Shown: one piece after another, positions 11,052 to 23,527 of the stretch
Position numbering within the stretch: the first letter of the stretch is position 1
Layout: every line of letters starts with the position of its first letter
Assembly: GCA_003260075.1 (NCBI GenBank)
Contig: QLIY01000783.1
Location: 1-64,000 of the forward strand
Length of the DNA stretch: 64,000 nucleotides
From: Phallusia mammillata
Taxonomy: Eukaryota > Chordata > Ascidiacea > Phlebobranchia > Ascidiidae
Direction: 5' to 3'
The notes under the pieces: generated by a model
Seen by the model: the letters and a program-made list of their open reading frames with translations, nothing else
What the model was told of the DNA's origin: nothing
Database searches by the model: none
Position numbers and translations under genes: made by a program

Positions 11052-14000
11052 ATGAACAATTTCCTGTTTGCAGTAATGGTTGGGGCTTTCGCCCTAGCTA
11101 GCGCACAAAATGCGAAAGGCATGGGGCCATCAAGCAACAAAAGGCCGGGATATAGCGACCCAAACCAAAAACCAAAGGGGCAAGAGTTTATGTGCACAGT
11201 AGCCAATGATCACAGCAACCGCATGAGTGGTGGTAAATCAGTTGGAAGCAGCAAAGATGCGGATTGGATGTTCCGTTTCGGTGAAATTGGCTCACCCTTT
11301 GGAAGTTGGAACAGGGGTAATAATAAGGGAGATCCAGGAATCATGGATGATAACCAGACACCTAAAATGTTTTCTGTGCTGATGCAAATAATGAAATCAC
11401 TGCAAAAGGCGGATTGGACACATGATGCGAGTGGCATGAATGGACAAGAAAACCTAGACGGAGTTATGGGTTCAATGTCCACCGGACAACAATGGAACAT
11501 GGGTGGTTGGGACCAAACAAACTTCTGGCAAGAAGAAAATAGCGACGATGAGAACACAGATCAAGTGGGACAAACGGGTTCATGGTCAAACGAAGAACAA
11601 TGGGGTTCTGATGGTATGAATAATCAGCAGAATGGCTTACAAAAATTGATGATGAATATGATGAAAATGATGATGGCTCAAAATAAACGGCCAATGATGG
11701 AACAAGGGAAAATTAAAAGTGAAAAGAAGGAGAAAATCAAAATGATGATGATGAAAATGAAAGAAATGATGAAAGACATGAAAGAAATGATGATGATGGG
11801 TAATCAATCTTATGATAAAATGGAAAATGAAACCAAAAAAAACCATTCAATGTCAGGGGCAAAAGAAGGAAACATGAAAATGATGATGATGAAAATGAGC
11901 AACATATTGAAGGAAATGACGATGAAAACAGAATCAACTGATTATATCAAAAACAATCCCATGAAAATGATGATGATGAAAATGAATAATATTTTAAAAG
12001 ATATGATGATGGCAAATAAAAGTATGGTAAGTTCTTTGATTAAAGGGGACAAAGAAGATGTGATAAAAATGATGATGATGAAAATGAGTGAAATGCTAAA
12101 AGACATGATGATGGAGATGAACAGAGATGATGAAATGGAACGTGGTGAGCCTGAATTGGAGGGAGAAGAAAATGAGGAGGATGAGGATGAAGAAGACGAT
12201 TCCAAAAATGTTGTCATGATGTTGCAGAAATTAATGGCTTCATTATCCAAAAATGGTCCAATGAATCGCGGTCCACCAATAGGTGGAATGAGCAACATGG
12301 GTTGGAATGGACCAATGGGTGGATCCTGGATGGGAAGGAAAGGACCCATGGGTCCACAACAAAACATGGATAGGTCACAATCCATGGGTCAACGATGGGG
12401 ATTTGGTGGTATGTATAATCAGCAGAATGACTTACAAAAAATGATGATCAATATGATGAAAATGATGATGGCTAAAAATAAATCGCCAATGATGGGAGAA
12501 GGGAAAATGAAAAGTAGTAAAATGAGAAGCAAAAAAAAGGAGAAAGTCAAAATGATGATGATGAAAATGAAAGAAATGATGAAAGACATGAAAGAAATGA
12601 TGATGATGAGTAATCAATCTTATGATAAAATGGGAAATGAAACCATGAAAAACCATTCAATGTCAGGGAGAACAAAAGAAGGGAACATGAAAATGATGAT
12701 GATGAAAATGAGCAACATAATGAAGAAAATGATGAATGAAGCAGAATCATCTGATGATATGAAAAGTAAACCCATGAAAATCATGATGATGATAATGAAA
12801 ATGAATAATATATTAAAAGATATGATGATGGCAAATAAAAGCATGATAAGTTCTTCGATTAAAGAGGGTAAAGAAGAGGTAATGAAAGTGATGATGATGA
12901 AAATGAGTGAAATGATAAAAGACATGATGATGGAGATGAGCAGAGAAGATGAACCAGAAAGGAATCAAGAAAAAAATGAAAATGAGGATGAAGAAGATGA
13001 TTCCAAAAATGTTGTCATGATGTTGCAGAAATTAATGGCTTCATTATCCATGAATGGTCCAATGAATCGTGGCTCACCAATGGGTGGAATGAGAAACATG
13101 GGTTGGAATAGACCAATGCCAATGGGTGGATCTTGGATGGGAAGGAAAGGACCCATGTGTCCACACCAAAACATGGGTTGGTCACAATCCATGGGTCAAC
13201 AATGGGGATCTGGTGATATGTATAATCAGCAGAATGACTTACCAAAACTGATGATGAATATGATGAAAATGATGATAGCTAAAACTAAACCACCAATGAT
13301 GGGACAAGGAAAAATGAAAAGTAGTAAAATGAGAAGTGAAAAGAAGGAGAAAGTCAAAATGATGATGATGAAAATGAAAGAAATGATGAAAGACATGAAA
13401 GAAATGATGATGATGAGTAATCAATCTTATGATAAAATGGGAAATGAAACCATGAAAAACCATTCAATATCAGGGACAACAAAAGATGGGAACATGAAAA
13501 TGATGATGATGAAAATGAGCAACATAATGAAGGAAATGATGAACAAAACAGAATCACCTGATGATATGAAAAGTAAATCCATGAAAATGATGATGATGAT
13601 GATGAAAATAAATAATATATTACAAGATATGATGATGGCAGATAAAAGCATGATAAGTTCTTCAATTAAAGAGGGTAAAGAAGATGTGATGAAAATGATG
13701 ATGATGAAAATGAGTGAAATGCTAAAAGACATGATGATGGGGGGGGGGGAAGCAGAGAAGATGAACCAGAAATGTACCAAGAAGAAAATGAAGAGGAGGA
13801 TGAAAAAGACGATTCCAAAAATGTTGTCATGATGTTGCAGAAATTAATGGCTTCATTGTCCATGAATGGTCCAATGAATCGTGGCCCACCAAAAGGTGGA
13901 ATGAGCAACATGGGTTGGAATGGGCCAATGCCAATGGGTGGATCTTGGATGGGAAGTAAAGGACCCATGGGTCCACAACAAAACATGGGTTGGTCACAAT

Positions 14001-17000
14001 CCATGAGTCAACAATGGGGATCTGATGATACGCACAATCAGCAGAATGACTTACAAAAAATGATGATGAATATGATGAAAATGATGATGGATCAAAATAA
14101 ACCACCAATGATGGGACAAGGGAAAATGAAAAGTAGTAAAATACGAAGTGAAAAGAAGGAGAAAGTCAAAATGATGATGATGAAAACGAAAGAAATGATG
14201 AAAGACATGAAAGAAATGATGATGATGAGTAATCAATCTTATGATAAAATGAGAAATGAAACCATGAAAAACCATTCAATGTCCGGGACAACAAAGGATG
14301 GAAACATAAAAATGATGATGATGAAAATGAGCAACATAATGAAGGAAATGATGAACAAAACAGAATCACCCGATGATATGAAAAGTAAACCCATGAAAAT
14401 GATTATGATGATGATGATGAAAATGAATAATACATTACAAGATATGATGATGGCAAATAAAAGCATGATAAGTTCGTCAATTAAAGAGGGTAAAGAAGAT
14501 GTGATGAAAATGGCGATGATGAAAATGAGTGAAATGCTTAAAGACATGATGATGGAGATGAGCAGAGAAGATGAACCAGAAATGAATGGGGGGGGGGACG
14601 AAGTGAAAAGAAGGAGAAAGTCAAAATGATGATGATGAAAACGAAAGAAATGATGAAAGACATGAAAGAAATGATGATGATGAGTAATCAATCTTATGAT
14701 AAAATGAGAAATGAAACCATGAAAAACCATTCAATGTCCGGGACAACAAAGGATGGAAACATAAAAATGATGATGATGAAAATGAGCAACATAATGAAGG
14801 AAATGATGAACAAAACAGAATCACCTGATGACATGAAAAGTAAACCCATGAAAATGATTATGATGATGATGATGAAAATGAATAATACATTACAAGATAT
14901 GATGATGGCAAATAAAAGCATGATAAGTTCGTCAATTAAAGAGGGTAAAGAAGATGTGATGAAAATGGCGATGATGAAAATGAGTGAAATGCTTAAAGAC
15001 ATGATGATGGAGATGAGCAGAGAAGATGAACCAGAAATGAATCATGAAGAAAATGAGGAGGATGAGGATGAAGAAGACGATTCCAAAAATGTTTTCATGA
15101 TGTTGCAGAAATTAATGGCTTCATCATCCATGAAAGGTCTAATGAATCGAGGTCCACCGATGGTTGGAATGAGAAACATGGGTTGGAATGGACCAATGCC
15201 AATGGGTGGATCTTGGATGGGAAGGAAAGGACCCATGTGTCCACACCAAAACATGGGTGGGTCACAATCCATGGGTCAACAATGGGGTTATGGTGGTATG
15301 TATAATCAGCAGAATGACTTACAAAAAATGATGATGAATATGATGAAAATGATGATGGCTAAAAATAAACCACCAATGATGGGACAAGGGAAAATGAAAT
15401 ATGAAAAGAAGGAGAAAGTCAAAATGATGATGATGAAAATGAAAAAAATGATGAAAGACATGAAAGAAATGATGATGATGGGTAATAAATCTTATGATGA
15501 AATGGAAAATGAAACCATGAAAAACCATTCAATGTCAGGGGCAAAACAAGGGAACATGAAAATGATGATGATGAAAATGAGCAACATAATGAAGGAAATG
15601 ATGACCAAAACAGAATCACCTGATGACATGAAAAGTAAACCCATGAAAATCATTATGATGGTGATGGATATAAACAATATTTTGAAAGATATGATGATGG
15701 CAAATAAAAGCATGATAAGTTCTTCGATTAAAGAGGGTAAAGAAGATGTGGTGAAAATGATAATGATGAAAATGAGTGAAATGCTAAAAGACATGATGAT
15801 GGAGATGAGCAGAGAAGATCAACCAGAAATGTATGAAGAAGAAAATGACGAAGACGATCCCAAAAATGTTGTCATGATGTTGCAGAAATTAATGGCTTCA
15901 TTATCCATGAATGGTCCAATGAATCGTGGCCCACCAATGGGTGGAATGAGCAACATGGGTTGGAATGCACTAATGCCAATGGGTGGATCTTGGATGGGAA
16001 GGAAAGGATCCACGGGTCCACAACAAAACATGGATTGGTCACAATCCATGAGTCAACAATGGGGATCTGGTGATATGTATAATCAGCAGAATGACTTACA
16101 AAAAATGATGATGAATATGATGAAAATGATGATGGCTAAAAATAAACCACCAATGATGGGACAAGGGAAAATGAAAAGTAGTAAAATGAGAAGTGAAAAG
16201 AAGGAGAAAGTCAAAATGGTGATGATGAAAATGAAAGAAATGATGAAAGACATGAAAGAAATGATGATGATGAGTAATCAATCTTATGATAAAATGAGAA
16301 ATGTAACCATGAAAAACCATTCAATGTCAGGGACAACAAAGGATGGAAACTTGAAAATGATGATGATGAAAATGAGCAACATAATGAAGGAAATGATGAA
16401 CAAAACAGAATCACCTGATGATATGAAAAGTAAACCACTGAAAATCATGATGATGATGATGAAAATGAATAATATATTAAACGATATGATGATGGCAAAC
16501 AAAAGCATGATAAGTTCTTCAATTAAAGAGGGTAAAAAAGATGCGATGAAAATGATGATAATGAAAATGAGTGAAATGATAGAAGACATGATGATGGAGA
16601 TGAGCAGAGAAGATGAACCAGAAATGAATTATACAGAAAATGAGGAGGATGAGGATGAAGAAGACGATTCCAAAAATGTTTTCATGATGTTGCAGAAATT
16701 AATGGCTTCATTATCCATGAATGGTCCAATGAATCGTGGCCCACCAATGGGTGGAATGAGCAACATGGGTTGGAATGGACCAATGCCAATGGGTGGATCT
16801 TGGATAGGAAGGAAAGGACCCATGTGTCCACAACAAAACATGGGTTGGTCACAATCCATGAGTCAACAATGGGGATCTGATGATATGTACAATCAGCAGA
16901 ATGACTTACAAAAAATGATGAATATGATGAAAATGATGATGGCTCAAAATAAACCACCAATGATGGGACAAGGGAAAATGAAAAGTAGTAAAATGAGAAG

Positions 17001-20000
17001 TGAAAAGAAGGAGAAAGTCAAAATGATGATGATGAAAATGAAAGAAATGATGAAAGACATGAAAGAAATAATGAGTAATCAATCTTATGATGAAATGGGA
17101 AATGAAACCATGAAAAACCATTCAATGTCAGGGACAACAAAGGATGGACCCCCCCCCCACATGGGTTGGTCACAATCCATGAGTCAACAATGGGGATCTG
17201 ATGATATGTACAATCAGCAGAATGACTTACAAAAAATAATGAATATGATGAAAATGATGATGGCTAAAAATAAACCACCAATGATGGGACAAGGGAAAAT
17301 GAAAAGTAGTAAAATGAGAAGTGAAAAGAAGGAGAAAGTCAAAATGGTGATGATGAAAATGAAAGAAATGATGAAAGACATGAAAGAAATGATGATGATG
17401 AGTAATCAATCTTATGATAAAATGAGAAATGTAACCATGAAAAACCATTCAATGTCAGGGACAACAAAGGATGGAAACTTGAAAATGATGATGATGAAAA
17501 TGAGCAACATAATGAAGGAAATGATGAACAAAACAGAATCACCTGATGATATGAAAAGTAAACCACTGAAAATCATGATGATGATGATGAAAATGAATAA
17601 TATATTAAACGATATGATGATGGCAAACAAAAGCATGATAAGTTCTTCAATTAAAGAGGGTAAAAAAGATGCGATGAAAACGATGATAATGAAAATGAGT
17701 GAAATGATAGAAGACATGATGATGGAGATGAGCAGAGAAGATGAACCAGAAATGAATTATACAGAAAATGAGGAGGATGAGGATGAAGAAGACGATTCCA
17801 AAAATGTTTTCATGATGTTGCAGAAATTAATGGCTTCATTATCCATGAATGGCCCAATGAATCGTGGCCCACCAATGGGTGGAATGAGCAACATGGGTTG
17901 GAATAGACCAATGCCAATGGGTGGATCTTGGATAGGAAGGAAAGGACCCATGTGTCCACAACAAAACATGGGTTGGTCACAATCCATGAGTCAACAATGG
18001 GGATCTGATGATATGTACAATCAGCAGAATGACTTACAAAAAATGATGAATATGATGAAAATGATGATGGCTCAAAATAAACCACCAATGATGGGACAAG
18101 GGAAAATGAAAAGTAGTAAAATGAGAAGTGAAAAGAAGGAGAAAGTCAAAATGGTGATGATGAAAATGAAAGAAATGATGAAAGACATGAAAGAAATGAT
18201 GATGATGAGTAATCAATCTTATGATAAAATGAGAAATGTAACCATGAAAAACCATTCAATGTCCGGGACAACAAAGGATGGAAACATAAAAATGATGATG
18301 ATGAAAATGAGCAACATAATGAAGGAAATGATGAACAAAACAGAATCACCCGATGATATGAAAAGTAAACCACTGAAAATCATGATGATGATGATGAAAA
18401 TGAATAATATATTAAAAGATATGATGATGGCAAACAAAAGCATGATAAGTTCTTCAATTAAAGAGGGTAAAAAAGATGCGATGAAAACGATGATAATGAA
18501 AATGAGTGAAATGATAAAAGACATGATGATGGAGATGAGCAGAGAAGATGAACCAGAAATGAATCATGAAGAAAATGAGGAGGATGAGGATGAAGAAGAT
18601 GATTCCAAAAATGTTTTCGTGATGTTGCAGAAATTAATGGCTTCATTATCCATGAATGGTCCACCGGTGCGCGGAATAGGCAACATGGCTTGGAATGGAC
18701 CAATGCCGATGAGTGAATCAAGTGATAATACTGTTTCGGAAAATCACAAAATGGCTATGCAGAGTCTGCTGGTGTCTATGCAGGAAAACGTCACAGAAAA
18801 AAATACGACAAATACAAAATTATTTACTATCATGCCACAATTAATGGCTGTAATTGGCGGATCCTTTTCATCTGGAGAACTTTCTTTGAGTGACATAGTC
18901 AACGCAAACTCAACATTGCAGCTCTCTCTGGGAATGAACTTTAACGGTGAACCAAACGAAAACGAAGGCCCTGTTGGTAAACCTATTACCCCTATCGGAC
19001 TGTTAAGTGGATTTTTAGGCAATATCGGTAATAACGAACCTACAGACCTTGATGATATACCGGAGGACATGGCGGAGTTCTTTTATTCCAACTTTATGTC
19101 ACAACTGTCAGGGTTAAATATGATGGACACATCGGATTTCGGCCAGTATCAGTATATTGGTTCAAGCCCTACGGAAACACTTTCTTCACTTTTCCAGTCC
19201 ATTATGTCTAGTACAAAACCCGACACAGAAACGAAACGAATGATGTGCACAGCCGTCAAAGCTGGCATGTCATCTTCATCGTATGAAAGTGTACCGTCAT
19301 CGTTGGAACCGGACTCAGAAGCGCCCTCTATGGAAGAGAATAATATCGCTGAGGATGCCGTCGTCGAAAGCAGTTCAGTCATCACCGAAAGTATGATGAA
19401 GCAAATACACAAAAGCATTAAACCAATGATTGCTGAGGAAGTTGGGAGAATCTTTAACGGTGAGTTATTAAATTGATTATATCGAAGCTTCAGATCCAGG
19501 CAATTAGGATCATAAGCTAGTTAATACCCATAGGCTCAAACAATATAATTTCGAAATTTCGCTCAAATTTGCATGTATTTGCAGACGTACAAGAAACATT
19601 GAACAAGACAGACAAACGCTTTGCAGCTCTTTTCGAAGAAGCATTTAACCAAGCCATTAGCAGGGACCCTAAACGCGGTAAGTGTCACCATAGTGTTGAT
19701 AAAATTTCTTAAACTTCAACTCCAACAAATGTGCAGAAAAACATTAATCAAGTAAAGTCATTTGGATGAACCTGTATATGTGTTATAGTGCCAGTGGAAG
19801 GAAGAAATTTGCAGATACCGCAACAAGTCCCAGTGGTTTTATGGTCTCCTTGCTCTTTGACATGTGGATATGGACAACGTACAAGATCCGTGCCTTGCAT
19901 TGACACTGAACCAAGTTGTGTTGGTGGTTATCGCGAAGAGACAAGACCGTGTTTCGAACGTAGCTGTCCCGCCGAAGACTCAGGTACGCTTATCTTTTTT

Positions 20001-23000
20001 TTATACGGAGGTATCCGATAGTGCTGTATTTCTTAGTTTTTCTTTTTAACTGTGCCAAAACTCGACCAGTCCTGCACCATTGCAAATATAACGATTTTCA
20101 CCAAAGAAATAGAAACACAAGTGGCATATATCACTTTCCGGCAGCATATTTCCAAAATATATTCTATTTCGCATATGGGGCTTTTTTAACCAATCACAGG
20201 GGCGTATTTTCGCAGTTTTTCGGTACGTCACGTAGGCCGTCGCGAACAAACATTGCAAGAGGTGCAATATGCAAGCCAATGTTTTGTAAATGTTTAAATG
20301 CAAAAAGTTTGGCAACCAAAGCATCCCAGCTCGGATAAAAGAGGATCTCAGCTTTTACGTAAACATGACTAGCTTCGGCAATTTGTTCTGTGGTTCTCAA
20401 CCTTTTTGGCTTCGCGGACCCTTTTCGGTCCTGTAATCTAATTGCGGACCCCTTAGAAGTTTTGGGTAATTTTGTCCTTTTTTATTAACAAGCAACCAAA
20501 ACATGGTGCATAAAGTTACAGCCACATTCGGTCCAGGACCAAAAATGTAATCCCTTTTTCTGCGGTTGCGACATCGGAAATCAACAAGAAAGAACAGCAG
20601 TGTAATGTGACGTTGTTTTCCATTGACAATTCACGTCTGTTGCATCACAATGGGTAAGTCATAATGCAGTGGTTCCCAACCTTTTTTGTCACATTCCTCC
20701 CTTTGCCCATTTTCGAACTATTCATTTCTCCCCATAAGACGAAAAACAAATATGACATAAAAATGTAGCAATTTGAAATAGACCTTATAATTAGGGATGT
20801 CCATTTTAGAATCCTTTACAAATATTCTGTAACATAGCCAAAAATGTGTTATCACGCTTTGTGTGATAGCCAACATAAAAAGGTCAGAAAGACAAACATG
20901 CCGACTGCAAACTCAATGTGNTAATTAGGGATGTCCATTTTAGAATCCTTTACAAATATTCTGTAACATAGCCAAAAATGTGTTATCACGCTTTGTGTGA
21001 TAGCCAACATAAAAAGGTCAGAAAGACAAACATGCCGACTGCAAACTCAATGTGTTATGCAAGCGCATGCTTTGTTACACAACAGACAAAGTTGATGTTG
21101 AGGACAAATGCAGGACTAATGGATCCGTGCAACATGACTTTCAAGCTAGGTTTACCCGCAGGGTCCTTTTAACAGCATGCTCAATGATTTCTTTGGCGAC
21201 AAACAATTTTAGTTTCCCTGCGGCTAATCCTAATCTAAAATCTACATCGTACGAGAAGCAATAAACAAAATCAATTGTGCAAGCTTCCTGGCGAACACAA
21301 ACTGCATAAAGTCGATGACGTAAGGGCCAGCAGTTTACCCCGTAATATGTAAATGTTTTTTTTTCATGATCAAATAATGAAATCTCGCGTAGACACAATT
21401 GATATCTTGAGACTGCTTATACGGTCACTTTCATAAAGTATCCTAATCAGTGAGATATTTACTATTTAGACCAGTGTTTCTCAAACTTATTTACCCCAGG
21501 GCACATTTATAGGTTATCAAAATGTTTGGACCATGCCCTTTATAGTAATATTTAAAAAATCAGTCATTCACTTTGTGGATTATATCTTACGTAACTTTTC
21601 GTAGGGCGCATCTGATTACCTTCCAAGGCGCACTGGTCTATTTCTCAACCTTTTTTACGCGGCCTACGCAGAGATTTGTAAAAATTACATGGGTCACTGC
21701 ATCATCAAAATCTGCTTGTTTTAATGCAAAACTTGGTGTTGAAGTAAAACTGATTTAGGCTAATGCGTTTCATTTCCATACTAACCTGAAGCCTTCTGTA
21801 CACATAAATCAGTCTGAAAGCTCCAGTTTAGTATATGTATGTTATCCGAAACCGGAATGGTCTGTAATGAGCGCGTATTGGTTCAGGACGATTTCTGTAC
21901 GAGCATAGTTTTTTAAATAGCGTTTTATTTTGACTTCAGGACCAGCGAACCCTTGTTTGACCGGACAGCACTCGTGCCATCGTCTTTCCATCTGCAAGCC
22001 GACAGGAAACGGTTCTTATACGTGCACTTGCAAACACGGATATCATGGCGACGGACACAGCTGCGTTTCAAGTACGTAGTGGTAAAACGAAAGGCAAGAA
22101 CGAAAACTAAAACGTGTCGTCCTTGTTTCACCCAGTCGCCAAATGCTTTTCGAAAATGATAGGCGTATTATGTTACTTGCAAGGATCACTTGACAAAAAG
22201 TGCACGCGCTGTAAGAAGAAAATTGCTGTCATTTATTATCACTTATCGAGTTTCGTTACTGATTAACCCGAGGCAAATTTTTCCCCCTACTTTTACCATA
22301 TACTGTTGAACTATGGCACAGTGTTTTGCATCTGCCATTTTGCACCACAGCGTTAAAGTATATATAGAAAACGGTAAAACTACTATAAGACACCCGGTTT
22401 AGAAATTTTCGGCAGGTGGCGCAACGGAGGATTGGCGTATACGGCGACAATAATTGCTGTCAGCATGTTGCAAATCGCTGTATTATTGTCAGTTTGTCTC
22501 CATAAACGCCTATGCTTCGTTGCTCGACCTAACGGAAATTCCGGAACCGGGCGTCTTGTGAGTCCCTGTGTTAGTTGCTCTACCACACGTTTACAGGCAG
22601 AAGATTAACCGACATTAGTAATTATTGTTCGTAGAAGGCCCCAACAAACTATGTATTTGTTAAAGCGTTTGTCATTAATCGACACCTTTGTATCCGCCTG
22701 CAAACAAAATCGTTTTCAAAGACATGCAAATTGGTGGCGACAGAAGCCTTCGTTTCAAAAAGGTTTAAACCAGAGCCAACGAACCAATCAAAGTAGTGCA
22801 AAAGGGTTCATCTCAATTAACGAAATCTATTTTAATCGCAGGATGCCCGGATTCAATGTACCCGACACTACCCGAGGCACAAAAGTGCTTCGTACTTCTC
22901 GCTGCCGATGTGACGGGCCCTTTAACGCACCAAATGGCTAAAGACAAATGCACAGAGAGGGGTGGTCAGATTGCTAAAGTGGACAATTTCAGCATGTGGA

Positions 23001-23527
23001 TTCGCGTTACCTATTGGTTGCAACAAATAAAGAAAACTTCTTTCGGGTGGGCTTGGCTAAACCTGCAATCAATAACAGTACTGTATTATTTCATACATAA
23101 TCTTTAGGAAGTAGATGCTTACATTACTACTAACTACGCTCTTTGTGCCACCCAAACAATTTCAACAAACTTTGTCTGATGTAAGTTTTTATGTTAGTAG
23201 TACTCAACCAAGGTAGTTGGAGGACAATACTCAACATGCATAACAGTATAAAAGTGTCCAACAGTTTGTTTAAAAAAATTCTTTCGTTTCCAAGCATGTA
23301 ATGGTTATATTTTTTGCAGAAACGTGGAATTCCATGACCCGTGGGTGGGTTATATTCGCAACGATAGATCACACGATGGTTACTTGATGTGGGACGACAA
23401 CGAACCTAGCAGTCCAATGAGCGGCAAAAACTGCGCCGTAATAAATCCGATCAGCGGAAGAGCAAAAAGCGTTATGTGCACCACCACAGCATTCACTATC
23501 TGCCAACATTCTACCCATAATGAATAA
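11052..23527 (+). CDS. Giant secreted Met-rich repeat protein with TSP1, EGF and C-type lectin domains
   Basis: Exons: 11052-19459, 19585-19677, 19789-19983, 21940-22071, 22842-23046 and 23320-23527. The start chosen gives a classic signal peptide (MNNFLFAVMVGAFALASA, then QN); an in-frame ATG at 11016 would add 12 residues before it. After about 190 unique residues come roughly nine units of about 270 residues dominated by Met and Lys. A non-repeated stretch follows, then a short exon, a thrombospondin type 1 repeat (LWSPCSLTCGYGQRTR), an EGF-like module (six Cys, GYHGDGHSC) and a C-type lectin domain (WDDNEP, terminal CQHS). Exons 2 to 4 are all phase 1-1, the pattern of shuffled extracellular modules. 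The reading frame of exon 1 is broken at 13739-13749 and 14588-14597 by G runs that look artificial, so the true exon is probably one open frame of about 2,800 residues or more. I recognise no known family for the Met-rich part. It is secreted or matrix-associated by inference; the lectin suggests glycan binding. Confidence 0.88.
11630..18660 (+). repeat. Tandem coding repeat array, about 0.8 kb units, Met/Lys-rich
   Basis: A marker segment encoding NQQND begins near 11630, 12418, 13224, 14037, 15303, 16080, 16902, 17213 and 18018, giving units of about 780-820 bp where intact. Each unit encodes four Met-rich helices of about 20 residues (for example KMMMMKMSEMLKDMMMEM), an acidic linker (EDEEDDSKNVV), a short MLQKLMASLS segment and a Gly/Pro/Met/Trp segment (GGMSNMGWNGP). 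Units near the 3' end are more alike than those near the 5' end, and 16168-16900 is almost identical to 17300-18035. Junctions at 13739, 14588 and 17149 carry G or C runs, so the copy number is not reliable. Confidence 0.9.
14152..15037 (+). repeat. Near-perfect 435-bp duplication across a G run (probable misassembly)
   Basis: The stretch from about 14152 to 14586 recurs at about 14607-15037 with almost no differences, including private variants such as AAAACGAAAG. The copies are joined by GGGGGGGGG (14588-14597). The jump goes from the end of one Met-rich unit straight to the middle of a unit, skipping about half a unit. This fits a repeat-resolution failure better than biology. Confidence 0.65.
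20664..20843. mobile_element. Partial hAT-like element (same family as 7612-7931)
   Basis: It begins CAGTGGTTCCCAACC and matches the reverse complement of the element at 7612-7931 over roughly 160 bases, then has an internal deletion. The far terminus is not recognisable. Confidence 0.7.
20789..21053. repeat. 132-bp perfect tandem duplication around a single n
   Basis: Positions 20789-20920 and 20922-21053 are the same sequence (starting TAATTAGGGATGTCC, ending CAAACTCAATGTG) separated by one unknown base at 20921. This is what an unmerged contig overlap looks like. Confidence 0.8.
22389..22583. mobile_element. Palindromic MITE, family also at 61563 and 62693
   Basis: The element is nearly palindromic: GACACCCGGTTTAGAAAT at the left pairs with the right arm ending CCGGAACCGGGCGTC, followed by a terminal segment GTGTTAGTTGCTCTA. 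The same arms (TAGAGCTACTAAC, GGTGGCGCAACGGAG, AATAATTGCTGAC) are found in the two other copies. It lies in the intron before the lectin exon. Confidence 0.6.

Larger units (their letters stand above)
19984..21939. other. Intron between TSP1 and EGF exons, filled with repeat fragments
   Basis: No coding exon is seen. It contains a copy of a dispersed repeat shared with 37375-37460 and 40425-40490 (about 20140-20240, around CGCATATGGGGC), a hAT-like end CTGTGGTTCTCAACC near 20390, a partial hAT copy (20664-20843), a duplicated block around a single n (20921), and a hAT-like start CAGTGTTTCTCAAAC at 21472. Confidence 0.6.
19585..23527 (+). other. C-terminal extracellular module block of the Met-rich protein
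   Basis: Module exons in order: 19585-19677 (31 residues, helical, no Cys); 19789-19983 (TSP1 repeat with WSPCS, CGYGQRTR, and Cys spacing typical of the fold); 21940-22071 (EGF-like: PCLTGQHSC, CKPTGNGSYTCTC, GYHGDGHSC); 22842-23046 and 23320-23527 (C-type lectin-like domain, starting CPDSMYP and ending VMCTTTAFTICQ). The lectin has WDDNEP where Ca-binding lectins have EPN or QPD plus WND, so a canonical sugar site is not evident. The lectin intron uses a donor at TTCGG|GTGGGC that restores the frame. AATAAA at 23892-23897 is a possible polyadenylation signal. Confidence 0.85.

Noticed and set aside
11630-18660. CRISPR-like or satellite array
   Set aside because: The repeats are about 0.8 kb, in frame and encode protein following a signal peptide; the genome is eukaryotic.
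11021-18721. Many minus-strand ORFs rich in His, Phe, Ser and Ile opposite the Met-rich exon
   Set aside because: They are antisense shadows: ATG and AAA repeats read backwards give CAT and TTT codons, and each recurs with the repeat unit. No start context, signal or family match.
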